From: Paludibacterium sp.
GTDB taxonomy: Bacteria; Pseudomonadota; Gammaproteobacteria; Burkholderiales; Chromobacteriaceae
Direction of reading: 5' to 3'
DNA: 41,611 bases
NCBI RefSeq assembly: GCF_019232825.1
Contig: NZ_JAFAND010000095.1
Span: 1 to 41,611 of the forward strand
The first letter of the stretch is position 1; the number at the start of each line of letters is the position of its first letter. Of this stretch, positions 15,790-24,487 are shown in pieces. The notes beneath the pieces are model-generated. The model was not told the DNA's origin, did no database searches, and worked only from the letters and a program-made list of their open reading frames with translations. The translations under genes and the position numbers were made by a program.

Positions 15790-17101
15790 AGGCCTGTCCG
15801 TTCTTATCGTCGAAGACGATCCTAGCGTATTGCTCGGCTGCATGCAGGCCTTCGAGCTCGAAGGCATCGCCGTGGCCGGCGTCGGCAGCGCCGAGGAGGC
15901 GCTGCAGCAGATTGCGCACGGCTTTGCCGGCATCGTGGTCAGCGACATCCGCCTGCCCGGCACCGACGGCATGGCGCTGTTGAAGAAGCTGCGCGAATGC
16001 GACAACGCGCTGCCGGTGATCCTGATCACCGGTCACGGCGACATCCGCTTGGCGGTGCAGGCGATGAAGGATGGCGCCTACGATTTTCTGGAGAAGCCGT
16101 TCTCGCCGGAACGGCTGGTGGATGTGGCGTGCCGGGCGCTGGAACAGCGCCGGCTCGGTTTGGCGGTACGCAACCTGGAACAACAGCTGCAAAGCAAATT
16201 CACGCTGGAAACGCAGCTGATCGGCCACTCGCCGGCCATGGCGCGCATCCGCGCGATGATTGCCGACCTGGCCGACACCGCCGCCAACGTGTTGATCCAC
16301 GGTGAAACCGGCTCCGGCAAGGAGCTGGTCGCGCGCTGCCTGCACATGGCGAGCAAGCGCAGCGAACGGCCGTTCGTGGCGCTCAACTGCGGCGGGCTCA
16401 GCGACACGCTGTTCGAAAGCGAGCTCTTTGGCCATGAGGCGCATGCCTTCACCGATGCCAAGAAAAAACGCATCGGCAAGTTCGAGTACGCCAACGGCGG
16501 CACCCTGCTGTTCGACGAAATCGAGAGCATGCCGATCGCGCAGCAAATCAAGCTGTTACGCGTGCTGCAGGAGCGCAGTTTCGAGCGGTTGGGCTCGAAC
16601 ACGCCGGTGCAGCTCGATTGCCGCATCGTGGCGGCCACCAAGTTCGACCTCAAGGCGATGAGCGACGCCGGCCAATTCCGCTCCGACCTCTATTACCGGC
16701 TCAACGTGGTGTCGCTGGAGCTGCCGCCGCTACGCGAGCGGCGCGAGGACATCCCGCTCTTGTTCGAGCATTTTCTGCTGCAGGCCTGCGCCCGTTTCGA
16801 CCGCGCCACGCCGACGCTGGAACCGGACGAACAAGCGCTGCTGTTGGGCCACGATTGGCCTGGCAACGTGCGCGAGCTGCGCAACGTGGCCGAGCGTTTC
16901 GCGCTTGGCATCCGCACGCCGCTGCTGCCCGAGGCGCGCGGCGGCGACACGCCGTCGCTGGCGCAAAGCGTCGAGGATTTCGAGCGCGTGCTGATCGCCG
17001 AAGCGTTGCGGCGTCACGACGGCAACCTGAGCCGGGCCAGCGAATCGCTGAAGATCCCCAAGACCACGCTGTTCGACAAGGTCAGAAAGTACGGGCTGTA
17101 G
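15782..17101 (+). CDS. dctD: DctD-like NtrC-family response regulator
   Basis: A 439-residue sigma54 activator: receiver (phosphoacceptor Asp55 in VVSDIRLPG), AAA+ domain and C-terminal Fis-type helix-turn-helix (NLSRASESLKIPKTTLFDKV). Walker A is GETGSGK (174-180) and Walker B is LLFDE (242-246). The sigma54-contacting GAFTGA loop is altered to HAFTDA at 221-226. It should activate the -24/-12 promoter upstream of dctA. The stop TAG is immediately adjacent to the stop of the convergent lipoprotein gene, with no terminator between, so the two transcripts must overlap. Confidence 0.92.
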   Translation: MFEGLSVLIVEDDPSVLLGCMQAFELEGIAVAGVGSAEEALQQIAHGFAGIVVSDIRLPGTDGMALLKKLRECDNALPVILITGHGDIRLAVQAMKDGAYDFLEKPFSPERLVDVACRALEQRRLGLAVRNLEQQLQSKFTLETQLIGHSPAMARIRAMIADLADTAANVLIHGETGSGKELVARCLHMASKRSERPFVALNCGGLSDTLFESELFGHEAHAFTDAKKKRIGKFEYANGGTLLFDEIESMPIAQQIKLLRVLQERSFERLGSNTPVQLDCRIVAATKFDLKAMSDAGQFRSDLYYRLNVVSLELPPLRERREDIPLLFEHFLLQACARFDRATPTLEPDEQALLLGHDWPGNVRELRNVAERFALGIRTPLLPEARGGDTPSLAQSVEDFERVLIAEALRRHDGNLSRASESLKIPKTTLFDKVRKYGL

Positions 17102-17473
17102 TTATTCGCAGCGGAAGCGCACCGCAACCTTGTGGTCTTCGTCGCTTTGGCCGAAGTTGCTCGACACGATGCCAAAAGTCATGATCTTGACCGCGGCGGA
17201 GGCCACGGTATTGGTCACCTTGACGGCATCGCCCTGCTCATCCTGCTTGGATACTTCGGCGCGTTCGAGGAACACCGCCTTGCGGCGCGTCGAGTCGCAA
17301 TGGTCGTTGGCCTTGCCAACCGCATCGTTCAACGCATCGCGGTAATTGGAAGACGTGGAAATAGCCGTATAGGTATCGTTCTCTTGCGGAAGAAGCGTTG
17401 CCTTGTAAGAAGCGCAAGCCGATAGCATGCTGGCGAGCAGCAACATGCCGACGCGCGTGGGAAGAGCCTTCAT
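17102..17473 (-). CDS. Small outer-membrane lipoprotein of unknown function
   Basis: A 123-residue protein with a lipoprotein signal: MKALPTRVGMLLLASM followed by the lipobox LSAC. The mature part is polar, with two further cysteines (DHCDST and the C-terminal RFRCE) that might pair. The residue after the lipid-modified Cys is Ala, which predicts outer-membrane sorting. I do not recognise the family. The ATG at 17473 is taken; a TTG precedes it directly. The gene is tail-to-tail with dctD at zero distance. Confidence 0.75.
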   Translation of the reverse strand: MKALPTRVGMLLLASMLSACASYKATLLPQENDTYTAISTSSNYRDALNDAVGKANDHCDSTRRKAVFLERAEVSKQDEQGDAVKVTNTVASAAVKIMTFGIVSSNFGQSDEDHKVAVRFRCE

Positions 17474-17577
17474 CAATGTTCTCTCTTTTTTCTAAATAAA
17501 AGACGCTTGGTTCGCGTTCTTACTCAGAAATTCCCACAGCAACCGTCTTTTAAGACATGTCCTAGGACTGGGGTCAG

Positions 17578-17621
17578 GTGTTCGGCGCAATGTCGCGCGT
17601 TGCGCGCCGATTGCGCCCTAC
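17578..17621. repeat. Dispersed-repeat second module
   Basis: GTGTTCGGCGCAATGTCGCG... ending TTGCGCCCTAC is module 2, with the outer stem GGCGCAAT/ATTGCGCC and an inner CGCGC-GTT-GCGCG hairpin. It lies just beyond the 3' end of the TetR gene. Confidence 0.75.
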
Positions 17622-17634
17622 GCGGCGGAGCGTC

Positions 17635-18282
17635 CTAGCGAGGGGCCAGCGCGCCGAACCACATCGCGTCGAGCGCATGACAGAGCTCGGCGCGAAAATC
17701 GAGCCGCAAGATGGCCAGATCGGGCTCGTCGCGCAAGGCGACGAGTCCGGGATGCGCGTCCAGCGCTTGCCACAACCCGATGCACAGCCCCCAGGTTTGC
17801 AATAGAAAGGCCGCGCCGCGCCCAGCCAACCGGGGGGTGCGCATCTCCAGCACCGCTCCCGCCTGTGCCAAGCCCAGCGCCAAGCGGCGCTTGAACGCCA
17901 GCATTTCGGCCAGGGGAAGGTTCTGCTCCAGCACCGCGTTGGCCATGCCGGCCAGCGACAACAGTTCGCGCTGTTCGGCCAGATAGGCCGACAGGGCCGG
18001 GGCAATATGCGAAGCGGCGGCTTCCGCCTCGGCGGGCATGGCGCGCAACAGCGGCAGCAGTCCTGCCAACAGGCGATCGAAACTGTCTTCCAGCAGGGCG
18101 ATGAAAATCGCCTCCTTGGTGCGGAAAGACAGATAGACGCTGCCTTTGGCCACGCCGGCCGCCTCGGCGATCTGCGCCACGGTCGGCAGTTGGCCGGAAT
18201 GGCGGTAAAGCGTTTGCGCGGCGGCAAGCAGCGTGGCGCGGCGCGCATGGCGCTGATCGTCGGTCAGGGCTTTTCGTGGCAT
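17635..18282 (-). CDS. TetR/AcrR family transcriptional regulator
   Basis: A 215-residue protein with an N-terminal TetR helix-turn-helix: TLLAAAQTLYRHSGQLPTVA, then IAEAAGVAKGSVYLSFRTKEAIF (residues about 18-62). The C-terminal helical ligand domain is diverse and does not reveal the effector. It diverges from the aspartoacylase-like gene, with 143 bp between start codons, so that gene is the likely target. The stop TAG is followed by GACG and then the dispersed repeat. Confidence 0.9.
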   Translation of the reverse strand: MPRKALTDDQRHARRATLLAAAQTLYRHSGQLPTVAQIAEAAGVAKGSVYLSFRTKEAIFIALLEDSFDRLLAGLLPLLRAMPAEAEAAASHIAPALSAYLAEQRELLSLAGMANAVLEQNLPLAEMLAFKRRLALGLAQAGAVLEMRTPRLAGRGAAFLLQTWGLCIGLWQALDAHPGLVALRDEPDLAILRLDFRAELCHALDAMWFGALAPR

Positions 18283-18425
18283 GAGAGGCGGTCAAGAAAG
18301 AAAGGACGACAGTCGAGTTTATCATCCCTGGCCGCGCCGTAGCCCCCTCCGCCGCTCCCACAACGTCGCCCAGATGGCATACCATGAATAGATAACCAAA
18401 AAATCGAACTCCTAGAGGAGAGTGC

Positions 18426-19553
18426 ATGCATATCCATCATCATCCGTTGCGATCCCCCAGCCTAGGCAGCCAGCGCACGGTCACCAGTTTCCACTTCGGC
18501 CCGGCCGGCCAAGGCGAGAAAGTCTATATCCAAGCCAGCCTTCATGCCGACGAGCTGCCCGGCATGCTGGTCGCCTGGCATCTGAAGCAACAGCTGTCCT
18601 CATTGGAAGACGCGGGCAGGCTGTTGGGCGAGATCGTGCTGGTGCCGGCGGCGAACCCGATCGGCCTCAATCAGAACCAGAGCCAGAATCTGCTCGGCCG
18701 CTTCGAGCTGCAAAGCGGCCAGAACTTCAATCGCCACTACCCGCAACTCGCCCAAGGCATCTATCCGGACATCCGCGCGGCGCTCGGCCAGGACGCGACC
18801 GCCAATACCGCCTTGATCCGCCGGCATATGCAGCAATACCTGAACCGGCTGCAGCCGGAAACCGAACTGCAATCGCTGCGGCTCACCTTGCATAAACTCG
18901 CGGTGGATGCCGACGTGGTGCTGGATTTGCACTGCGACTTCCGCGCCGCGCTGCACGTCTATACCGGCACGCCGCTGTGGCCGCAATGCGAGCCCTTGGC
19001 GCGCTATCTGGGCGCCAGCGCCTCGCTGCTCGCCACCGAGTCGGGCGACCAGCCGTTCGACGAGGCCTGCAGCCAGCCATGGTGGCAGCTGCGCGAACTG
19101 TTGGCGGCCGATGGCCTGTCGGCCAACATCGCATTGAGCTGTCTGGCGGTCACCGTGGAGCTGCGCGGCCAGCACGAGGTCAACCATGCGTTGGCGCGGC
19201 AAGACGCGGAGGGAATATTGAACTTCTTGCGGTTGCGCGGCGTGGTCGACGAACCGGTGCCGCCGCTGCCTGAACTGCCTTACCCCGCCACGCCGCTGGC
19301 GGGCTCGGAGGACTTGTTCGCGCCGCAGGCCGGCGTGGTCGTCTACCATGCCGAGCCGGGCCACGCGGTGAAACGCGGCGATTTGATCGCCGAAATCATC
19401 GATCCGATCAGCGACCAAACCAGCGAAGTCCGCGCCAACCGGGGCGGCATGCTGTACGCCACCAGCCACCGCACCTATGCCACGGCGGGCATGGGCATCG
19501 CCAAGGTGGCGAGCGCCGACACGTTTAAAACCGGGAAACTCTTGACGGCATGA
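18426..19553 (+). CDS. Succinylglutamate desuccinylase/aspartoacylase family zinc hydrolase
   Basis: A 375-residue M14-like zinc amidohydrolase. The first metal ligands are His40 and Glu43 in SLHADELPG, and the third is His169 in VVLDLHCD. A VPAANPIGLNQ stretch and the later AVTVELRGQHEV, which should hold the catalytic Glu, fit the family. The C-terminal part (AGVVVYHAEPGHAVKRGDLIAE) is a small beta domain seen in this family. It would deacylate an N-acyl amino acid or a related amide. GAGGAG at 18416-18421 supports the start. The adjacent TetR gene is the probable regulator, but the substrate is unknown. Confidence 0.88.
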   Translation: MHIHHHPLRSPSLGSQRTVTSFHFGPAGQGEKVYIQASLHADELPGMLVAWHLKQQLSSLEDAGRLLGEIVLVPAANPIGLNQNQSQNLLGRFELQSGQNFNRHYPQLAQGIYPDIRAALGQDATANTALIRRHMQQYLNRLQPETELQSLRLTLHKLAVDADVVLDLHCDFRAALHVYTGTPLWPQCEPLARYLGASASLLATESGDQPFDEACSQPWWQLRELLAADGLSANIALSCLAVTVELRGQHEVNHALARQDAEGILNFLRLRGVVDEPVPPLPELPYPATPLAGSEDLFAPQAGVVVYHAEPGHAVKRGDLIAEIIDPISDQTSEVRANRGGMLYATSHRTYATAGMGIAKVASADTFKTGKLLTA

Positions 19554-19557
19554 CGAC

Positions 19558-19581
19558 AGCGTCCGGCGGGCGCCGGACGCT
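19558..19581. terminator. Hairpin between convergent genes
   Basis: AGCGTCCGGC-GGGC-GCCGGACGCT is a perfect 10-bp stem with a 4-nt loop between the hydrolase gene and the 3' end of hisP. There is no T-run, so it may stabilise 3' ends rather than terminate. Confidence 0.6.
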
Positions 19582-19590
19582 GAGCGACGG

Positions 19591-20361
19591 TTACTTGAGA
19601 CTACCGGACAGGAAGGCCTTCAGACGCTCGCTCTTGGTATTGCCGAACACCTCTTCCGGCGAGCCCTCTTCCTCGACGTGCCCCTGATGCAGGAACATCA
19701 CGTGGCTCGACACGTTGCGGGCAAAGCCCATTTCGTGCGTCACCACAATCATGGTGCGGCCTTCCTCGGCCAGCGCCTGCATCACCTTCAACACTTCGCC
19801 CACCAGCTCCGGGTCAAGCGCGGAGGTCGGTTCGTCGAACAGCATGACTTCCGGCTCCATCGCCAGCGCGCGGGCGATCGCCACGCGCTGCTGCTGGCCG
19901 CCGGACAGGTGCGCCGGATATTTTTCCTGCGCGCGCTCGTCCAGACCCACCTTGCGCAGGTATTTGATCGCCCGTTCGGTGGCTTCCGCCTTGCTCATGC
20001 CGAGCACATGGACCGGCGCCTCGATGACGTTCTCCAGCACGGTCATGTGCCCCCACAGATTGAAGTGCTGGAACACCATGGCGAGCTTGGTGCGCATCTT
20101 CTGCAGCTGATCGTGGTTGGCCGGGATCAGTTCGCCGCTCTTGACGCGCTGCATGCGCAGCTCTTCACCGTTGACGACGATGCTGCCCTCATGCGGCTTT
20201 TCCAGGCAGTTGATGCAGCGCAGGAAGGTACTCTTGCCCGAACCGGAGGAGCCGATGATGCTGATCACGTCGCCCGCCTTGGCGGTCAGGGAAATGCCCT
20301 TGAGCACTTCCAGATCTCCGAAGCGCTTGTGAATGTTCTTGATAATCAACTTGTCCATCAT
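19591..20361 (-). CDS. hisP: Basic amino-acid ABC transporter ATP-binding protein (HisP-like)
   Basis: A 256-residue ABC ATPase of the polar amino-acid uptake class. Walker A is GSSGSGKST, the signature is LSGGQQQR, Walker B is [12 protein letters not shown] and the switch His is in VVTHEMGFA. The protein aligns throughout with HisP, including the insert [15 protein letters not shown]. The start is one of two adjacent ATGs at 20361 and 20358, 9 nt after the upstream permease stop. It is the last gene of a minus-strand operon encoding binding protein, two permeases and ATPase. Confidence 0.94.
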   Translation of the reverse strand: MMDKLIIKNIHKRFGDLEVLKGISLTAKAGDVISIIGSSGSGKSTFLRCINCLEKPHEGSIVVNGEELRMQRVKSGELIPANHDQLQKMRTKLAMVFQHFNLWGHMTVLENVIEAPVHVLGMSKAEATERAIKYLRKVGLDERAQEKYPAHLSGGQQQRVAIARALAMEPEVMLFDEPTSALDPELVGEVLKVMQALAEEGRTMIVVTHEMGFARNVSSHVMFLHQGHVEEEGSPEEVFGNTKSERLKAFLSGSLK

Positions 20362-20370
20362 GCGATCCAA

Positions 20371-21087
20371 TCAGTGTGCGCTGGCCGGCCGCAGATGCGC
20401 CAGCCACTTCTTTTCGGCCTTGCGGAACAGGCCGACCAGGATGAAGGTAATGCAAAGGTAGAGCAGCGCCGCCAAGCCGAAGGCATTGAACGAATCGTAG
20501 GTGGCGGAGTTGGCGTCGCGGGCTACCTTGAGAATGTCCGGCACGGTGGCGGTAAAGGCCACGGTGGTCGAGTGCAGCATCAGAATCACCTCGTTGCTGT
20601 ACGCCGGCAACGCGCGCCGCAGCGCCGAGGGGATGATCACCCGCCGATAGAGGGTGAACTTGTTCATGCCGTAGGCGCGGCCCGCCTCGATCTCGCCATA
20701 GGGCGTCGCCTTGATGGCGCCGGCGAAGATCTCGGTGGTATAGGCGCAGGTATTGAGCGCGAACGCCAAGATCGTGCAGTTGTAGCCGTCGCGGAAAAAC
20801 GCGTTCAACAAATCGACGTGATGCACCGCGTCCAGGCTATAGACGCCGGTGTAGAAAAACAGCAGCTGCACATACAGCGGCGTGCCGCGGAACACGTAGG
20901 TGAAGAGCCACACCGCGCCGGCCGCCCAGCGCGTCTTCGACACGCGGACCACCGCCAGCGGAATCGAGGTGACGAAACCCATCGCGATCGACAACGACAA
21001 GAGCCACATGGTGACGGCCAAGCCGGACAGATGATAGCCGTCGGTCCACAGAAACTGCTGCCAGAACTGTTGGATGATATCGATCAT
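20371..21087 (-). CDS. hisM: Basic amino-acid ABC transporter permease (HisM-like)
   Basis: A 238-residue inner-membrane permease, the same length as E. coli HisM. It has about five hydrophobic segments, YVFRGTPLYVQLLFFYTGVY and the coupling-helix EAA loop EIEAGRAYGMNKFTLYRRVI. The ATG at 21087 overlaps the stop of the upstream permease as ATGA, so the two are translationally coupled. Confidence 0.94.
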   Translation of the reverse strand: MIDIIQQFWQQFLWTDGYHLSGLAVTMWLLSLSIAMGFVTSIPLAVVRVSKTRWAAGAVWLFTYVFRGTPLYVQLLFFYTGVYSLDAVHHVDLLNAFFRDGYNCTILAFALNTCAYTTEIFAGAIKATPYGEIEAGRAYGMNKFTLYRRVIIPSALRRALPAYSNEVILMLHSTTVAFTATVPDILKVARDANSATYDSFNAFGLAALLYLCITFILVGLFRKAEKKWLAHLRPASAH

Positions 21088-21773
21088 AGCTCGGCCTCCC
21101 GCACGCCGGTCGAATAGCGGCGTTCGAGCCACATCAGCACAAAATTGGACACCGTCGTCAGCATCAGGTAGACCGCGCCGGCGACCGTGGTGAAGAAAAA
21201 GACCTTATAGGTGCTCTTGCCGGCATCGATCGACAGCTTGACCACGTCGGCCAGGCCGATGATGGACACGAGCGCGGTGGCCTTGAGCATCACCTGCCAG
21301 TTGTTGGAGATGCCGGGCAGGGCGAAGCGCATCATCTGCGGAAACTGGATGCGATGGAACACCTGCCAATGGCTCATGCCATAAGCGCGGCCGGCTTCGA
21401 TCTGGCCGCCGGGCACCGCCATGAAGGCGCCGCGCAACGTCTCGGTGAAATAGGCGCCGTAAATGAATCCGAGCGTGATGATGCCGGACACGAAGGGATC
21501 GAGATCGATCTGCGCCATGTGCTGCCAGTCGGTCAGCTTGTTCAGGCCGATTTGCAGGCTATAGAAAATCAACAACATCAATACCAGGTCCGGCACACCG
21601 CGGATAAGCGTGGTATAGACGGTGGACACAAGGCGCAAGAGCGGGTTGCCGGAGAGCTTGGCCGCCGCGCCGATCAGGCCGATGACGAATGCCAGGAACA
21701 GCGACAGGATCGCCAATTCCAATGTCACCACGGTCCCACCCCAAATGATGGAACCGAATCCATACAAAAACAT
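21084..21773 (-). CDS. hisQ: Basic amino-acid ABC transporter permease (HisQ-like)
   Basis: A 229-residue permease. It carries TLIRGVPDLVLMLLIFYSLQ and the EAA loop QIEAGRAYGMSHWQVFHRIQ. It pairs with HisM to form the membrane channel for lysine, arginine, ornithine or histidine. It starts about 136 nt after the first binding-protein gene, across two hairpins. Confidence 0.94.
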   Translation of the reverse strand: MFLYGFGSIIWGGTVVTLELAILSLFLAFVIGLIGAAAKLSGNPLLRLVSTVYTTLIRGVPDLVLMLLIFYSLQIGLNKLTDWQHMAQIDLDPFVSGIITLGFIYGAYFTETLRGAFMAVPGGQIEAGRAYGMSHWQVFHRIQFPQMMRFALPGISNNWQVMLKATALVSIIGLADVVKLSIDAGKSTYKVFFFTTVAGAVYLMLTTVSNFVLMWLERRYSTGVREAEL

Positions 21774-21836
21774 GTTATTCCCCCCTCAGGGTGCCGCGCC
21801 GCATCCTGATGCCTTGCCAAAAGACAAGCCACCAAC

Positions 21837-21880
21837 GCGACCGGCCGGCAAGCCGGTCACGTCGGCGGCTATTCGCCGCC
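21837..21880 (-). promoter_or_regulatory. Intercistronic hairpins between binding-protein and permease genes
   Basis: GACCGGC-CGGCAA-GCCGGTC and GGCGGC-TATTC-GCCGCC are two adjacent stem-loops in the 136-nt gap. In the enteric his transport operon a similar palindromic element protects the hisJ transcript so that binding protein is made in excess; the same role is likely here. Confidence 0.6.
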
Positions 21881-21909
21881 TCCCGTCAGGGAGCGGCAGC
21901 CACGGCTAA

Positions 21910-22692
21910 TTACTTGCCGTATACGTCAAAGGTGAAGTACTTCTTCTCGATTTTCTTGTAGGTGCCATCCTTGAGCATGCCGGCGATGGCCTTGTCGATG
22001 GCGGCCTTCAATGCGGTGTCTTCCTTACGCAGGCCGACACCGGCACCGGTACCCAGCGTCTTCGCGTCAACCAGGTCCTTGCCCGCAAAGCTGTAGCCCT
22101 TGCCTTCCGGCTTTTGCAGGAAACCTTGGTCCGCTTCGACGGCATCTTGCAGCGAGGCGTCCAGACGGCCGGCTTGCAGGTCGGCCAGCACCGCGTTCTG
22201 ATCCTTGTACGGAACGACTTCTACACCGGCCGGCGCCCAGTGGACCTTGGCGTAGGTTTCCTGGATGGTGCCTTGCTCAACGCCGACACGCTTGCCCTTG
22301 AGCGAAGCGGCCGTCGGCATCAGGCCGGAGCCGTCCTTGGCGATCATGCGGGTCGGGGTGTTGAACAGCTTGTTGGAGAAGTTGATTTCCTTCAAGCGCG
22401 CCTCGGTCACCGACATCGACGACAGGATGCCGTCGAATTTCTTGGCCTTCAGTGCCGGAATCATGCCGTCGAAGTCGTTTTCCACCCAAACACACTTGGC
22501 TTGCAGACGACGGCAGATCTCATTGCCGAGGTCGATATCGAAGCCGACCAACTTGCCATCGGGTGCCTTGGACTCGAACGGCGCATAGCTTGCATCCACG
22601 CCGAAACGGACTTCTTGCCATTGGCCTGCCCATGCGCCGAAAGAGGCGGCCATCAGGCCCAGGGCGGCAACTGCTGCAAACGTCTTCTTCAC
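21910..22692 (-). CDS. Basic amino-acid ABC transporter periplasmic binding protein 1 (ArgT/HisJ-like)
   Basis: A 260-residue protein, the same length as ArgT/HisJ. The GTG at 22692 is the likely start: GAGGAGA is spaced correctly and the encoded MKKTFAAVAALGLMAASFGAWA is a signal peptide. The mature part has RFGVDASYAPFESK, LVGFDIDLGNEIC, KKFDGILSSMSVTEAR and KRVGVEQGTIQETYA, all typical of lysine/arginine/ornithine and histidine binding proteins. Two cysteines around residue 60 (EICRRLQAKC) match the ArgT disulfide. It is the first gene of the hisQMP-type operon. Confidence 0.94.
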   Translation of the reverse strand: MKKTFAAVAALGLMAASFGAWAGQWQEVRFGVDASYAPFESKAPDGKLVGFDIDLGNEICRRLQAKCVWVENDFDGMIPALKAKKFDGILSSMSVTEARLKEINFSNKLFNTPTRMIAKDGSGLMPTAASLKGKRVGVEQGTIQETYAKVHWAPAGVEVVPYKDQNAVLADLQAGRLDASLQDAVEADQGFLQKPEGKGYSFAGKDLVDAKTLGTGAGVGLRKEDTALKAAIDKAIAGMLKDGTYKKIEKKYFTFDVYGK

Positions 22693-23104
22693 TTGTTTCT
22701 CCTCAGAGACAAGATGCACTGCAACGATGAAAAAACCCGAACCATCATTTGGCCGGGTGTCGGGATAACTTTCACTCGTTCTCCGGGGTTATTGACCCTC
22801 TTTGACGGAGCAGGCTCCCTGTGTGCGGAAGCTTACGGACCCGAATGTTATATAAATGTGACGCTATGTCTATAGAATTTATTTTTACAATGTTGTAGGT
22901 GGATGTTGCGGCCTCCAGCCATTTTGGCCGTGACATCGCCTACTCAAACCATGACGCCCAGATAGCAACCCGTCCGATCGGACGGTATACCGGGAATATC
23001 AGTCATCACTCATGCACATGAGGGACGGATAGGAACAGATATTTCACAAAGAATCTCAATGACTTTGTAATATATTTTTTTATGCACACTGTTGCAGATT
23101 TGCA
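22693..23104 (-). promoter_or_regulatory. Control region of the transport operon
   Basis: A gap of about 410 bp without a convincing gene. On the minus strand, ACCCG/CGGGT (22735-22758) forms a hairpin followed by six T, about 40 nt before the operon start codon, which looks like a leader terminator. GGGT-CAATA-ACCC lies just upstream. A perfect 16-bp palindrome CCGTCCGATCGGACGG (22970-22985) and CTCATG-CA-CATGAG (23009-23022) are candidate operators. The AT-rich stretch 22845-22890 is the likely promoter. Confidence 0.4.
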
Positions 23105-23138
23105 ATGAAAAAGCCGCCGGGCCTAGCCGCGGCGGCTT
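23105..23138 (-). terminator. Rho-independent terminator of binding-protein gene 2
   Basis: Read on the minus strand, AGCCGCCG and CGGCGGCT pair around a short loop and are followed by TTTTT. It would separate binding-protein gene 2 from the downstream transport operon. Confidence 0.85.
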
Positions 23139-23150
23139 CGTCCGGCCGGC

Positions 23151-23936
23151 TTACTGGCCGTAGACGTCGAAGCGGAAATAGCGCGCTTCGATCTTCTTGA
23201 AGGTGCCATCCTTCAACATGCCGGCGATGGCTTGGTCGATCGCCGCCTTCAACGCGGTATCCTCTTTGCGCAGACCCACCGCGGAACCGACGCCCAAGGT
23301 CTTGGGATCGTTCAGATCGTTGCCGGCAAAAGCGAAGCCCTTACCGTCCGGCTTTTGCAGGAACCCTTGGTCCGCCTCGATCGCATCTTGCAGCGTCGCG
23401 TCCAGACGGCCGCTCTTCAGGTCGGCCAGCACTTGGTTCTGACTTTGATAAGGAACGACTTCCACCCCGGCGGCGGCCCAGTGCAGCTTGGCGTAAGCTT
23501 CCTGAATCGTGCCCTGCTGCACGCCGACGCGTTTGCCCTTGAGCGAAGCGGCGGTCGGCATCAGCCCGGAGCCGGCCTTGGCGAGCATGCGCGTCGGGGT
23601 ATTGAACAGCTTGCTGGAGAAGCCGATCTGCTTCTGGCGCGGCTCGGTCACCGACATCGACGACAGGATGCCATCGAACTTGCGCGCCTTGAGCGCCGGA
23701 ATCAGGCCATCGAAATCATTTTCGACCCACACGCATTTCGCTTGCAGGCGCTTGCAGATCTCGTTGCCCAGATCGATGTCGAAACCGACCAGCTTACCGT
23801 CGGCGGCCTTCGACTCAAACGGCGGGTAGCTGGCTTCCACGCCAAAACGGATTTCTTTCCATTGGCTGGCGGATGCGCCCGCCGACACGGCCAGTAGCCC
23901 CACGGCGGCCAACGCCATCAACATGCTTTTTTTCAT
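23151..23936 (-). CDS. Basic amino-acid ABC transporter periplasmic binding protein 2 (ArgT/HisJ-like)
   Basis: A 261-residue paralogue of the preceding binding protein, nearly colinear and by eye about four-fifths identical in the mature part. It has its own signal peptide (MKKSMLMALAAVGLLAVSAGASA) and its own ribosome site (AGAGGAAG). It lies upstream of the same permease genes but is separated by its own terminator and a promoter region. The two therefore form separately controlled receptors for one transporter, like the ArgT/HisJ pair of enterics. Differences cluster away from the ligand cleft, so specificity cannot be split from sequence alone. Confidence 0.94.
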   Translation of the reverse strand: MKKSMLMALAAVGLLAVSAGASASQWKEIRFGVEASYPPFESKAADGKLVGFDIDLGNEICKRLQAKCVWVENDFDGLIPALKARKFDGILSSMSVTEPRQKQIGFSSKLFNTPTRMLAKAGSGLMPTAASLKGKRVGVQQGTIQEAYAKLHWAAAGVEVVPYQSQNQVLADLKSGRLDATLQDAIEADQGFLQKPDGKGFAFAGNDLNDPKTLGVGSAVGLRKEDTALKAAIDQAIAGMLKDGTFKKIEARYFRFDVYGQ

Positions 23937-24130
23937 TATTTCTGCTTCCTCTAAATCAACGATGCCGGCCTAAGGACCCTAAGCCAGCGCCCAAAATGTC
24001 ATGCCTGCGACATATCGCCACAGGGGCGCCACTATACACCCTATGTAGATAACAATGATTCCCGCCCTGTATCATGGCGACCTGCGCCTGATGATCTTGA
24101 TCAAATAATCTGCTTTTTGTGGAGAATCGC

Positions 24131-24487
24131 ATGCCTCGTTCCTTACTATGCCGGCTCGGTGCCGCCGCCTTGCTGCTCGTCGCTTATCAGACCGCGTGGG
24201 CGCACGCGCATCCCGCCGCCATGACCCCGGCGGCCAACAGCACGGTTGCCGCGCCCAAAGAGGTGCGCATGCGCTTTACCGAACCGCTGGAACCGGCGCT
24301 CAGCGCGCTGGAACTCGATGACGCGCAAGGGAAAAAGATCGGCAACGCCCCGTCCGCCGTCGATACGCCGGACTCGATGCGACTGCCGCTGCCGCCGCTC
24401 GCCGCCGGCGGCTATATGGTGAAATGGGTGGCGGTTGCCAAGGATGGCCACCGCACGCACGGCAGCTATATCTTCCACGTGCAATGA
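24131..24487 (+). CDS. copC: CopC-like periplasmic copper-binding protein
   Basis: A 118-residue CopC/YobA-type protein. A signal peptide (MPRSLLCRLGAAALLLVAYQTAWA) is predicted to be cut before HAHPAAM, leaving His25 as the mature N terminus. That is the Cu(II) ligand in CopC proteins, together with Asp and His in KDGHRTHGSY. The Met-rich Cu(I) site of classical CopC is not evident, fitting the Cu(II)-only type. GGAG at 24121 supports the ATG at 24131. The stop overlaps copD as ATGA. It delivers or sequesters copper in the periplasm. Confidence 0.9.
   Translation: MPRSLLCRLGAAALLLVAYQTAWAHAHPAAMTPAANSTVAAPKEVRMRFTEPLEPALSALELDDAQGKKIGNAPSAVDTPDSMRLPLPPLAAGGYMVKWVAVAKDGHRTHGSYIFHVQ

Noticed and set aside
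22693-22777. 28-codon leader peptide ending Arg-Arg-Asn-Lys that overlaps the binding-protein start
   Set aside because: The Arg-Arg codons are simply the AGGAGA ribosome site read as codons; without other support it is probably fortuitous.
24091-24104. FNR-like ATGAT-CTTG-ATCAA near copC
   Set aside because: A class II start would fall inside copC, and no -10 fits for the divergent gene. Probably chance or, at most, a repressing site.
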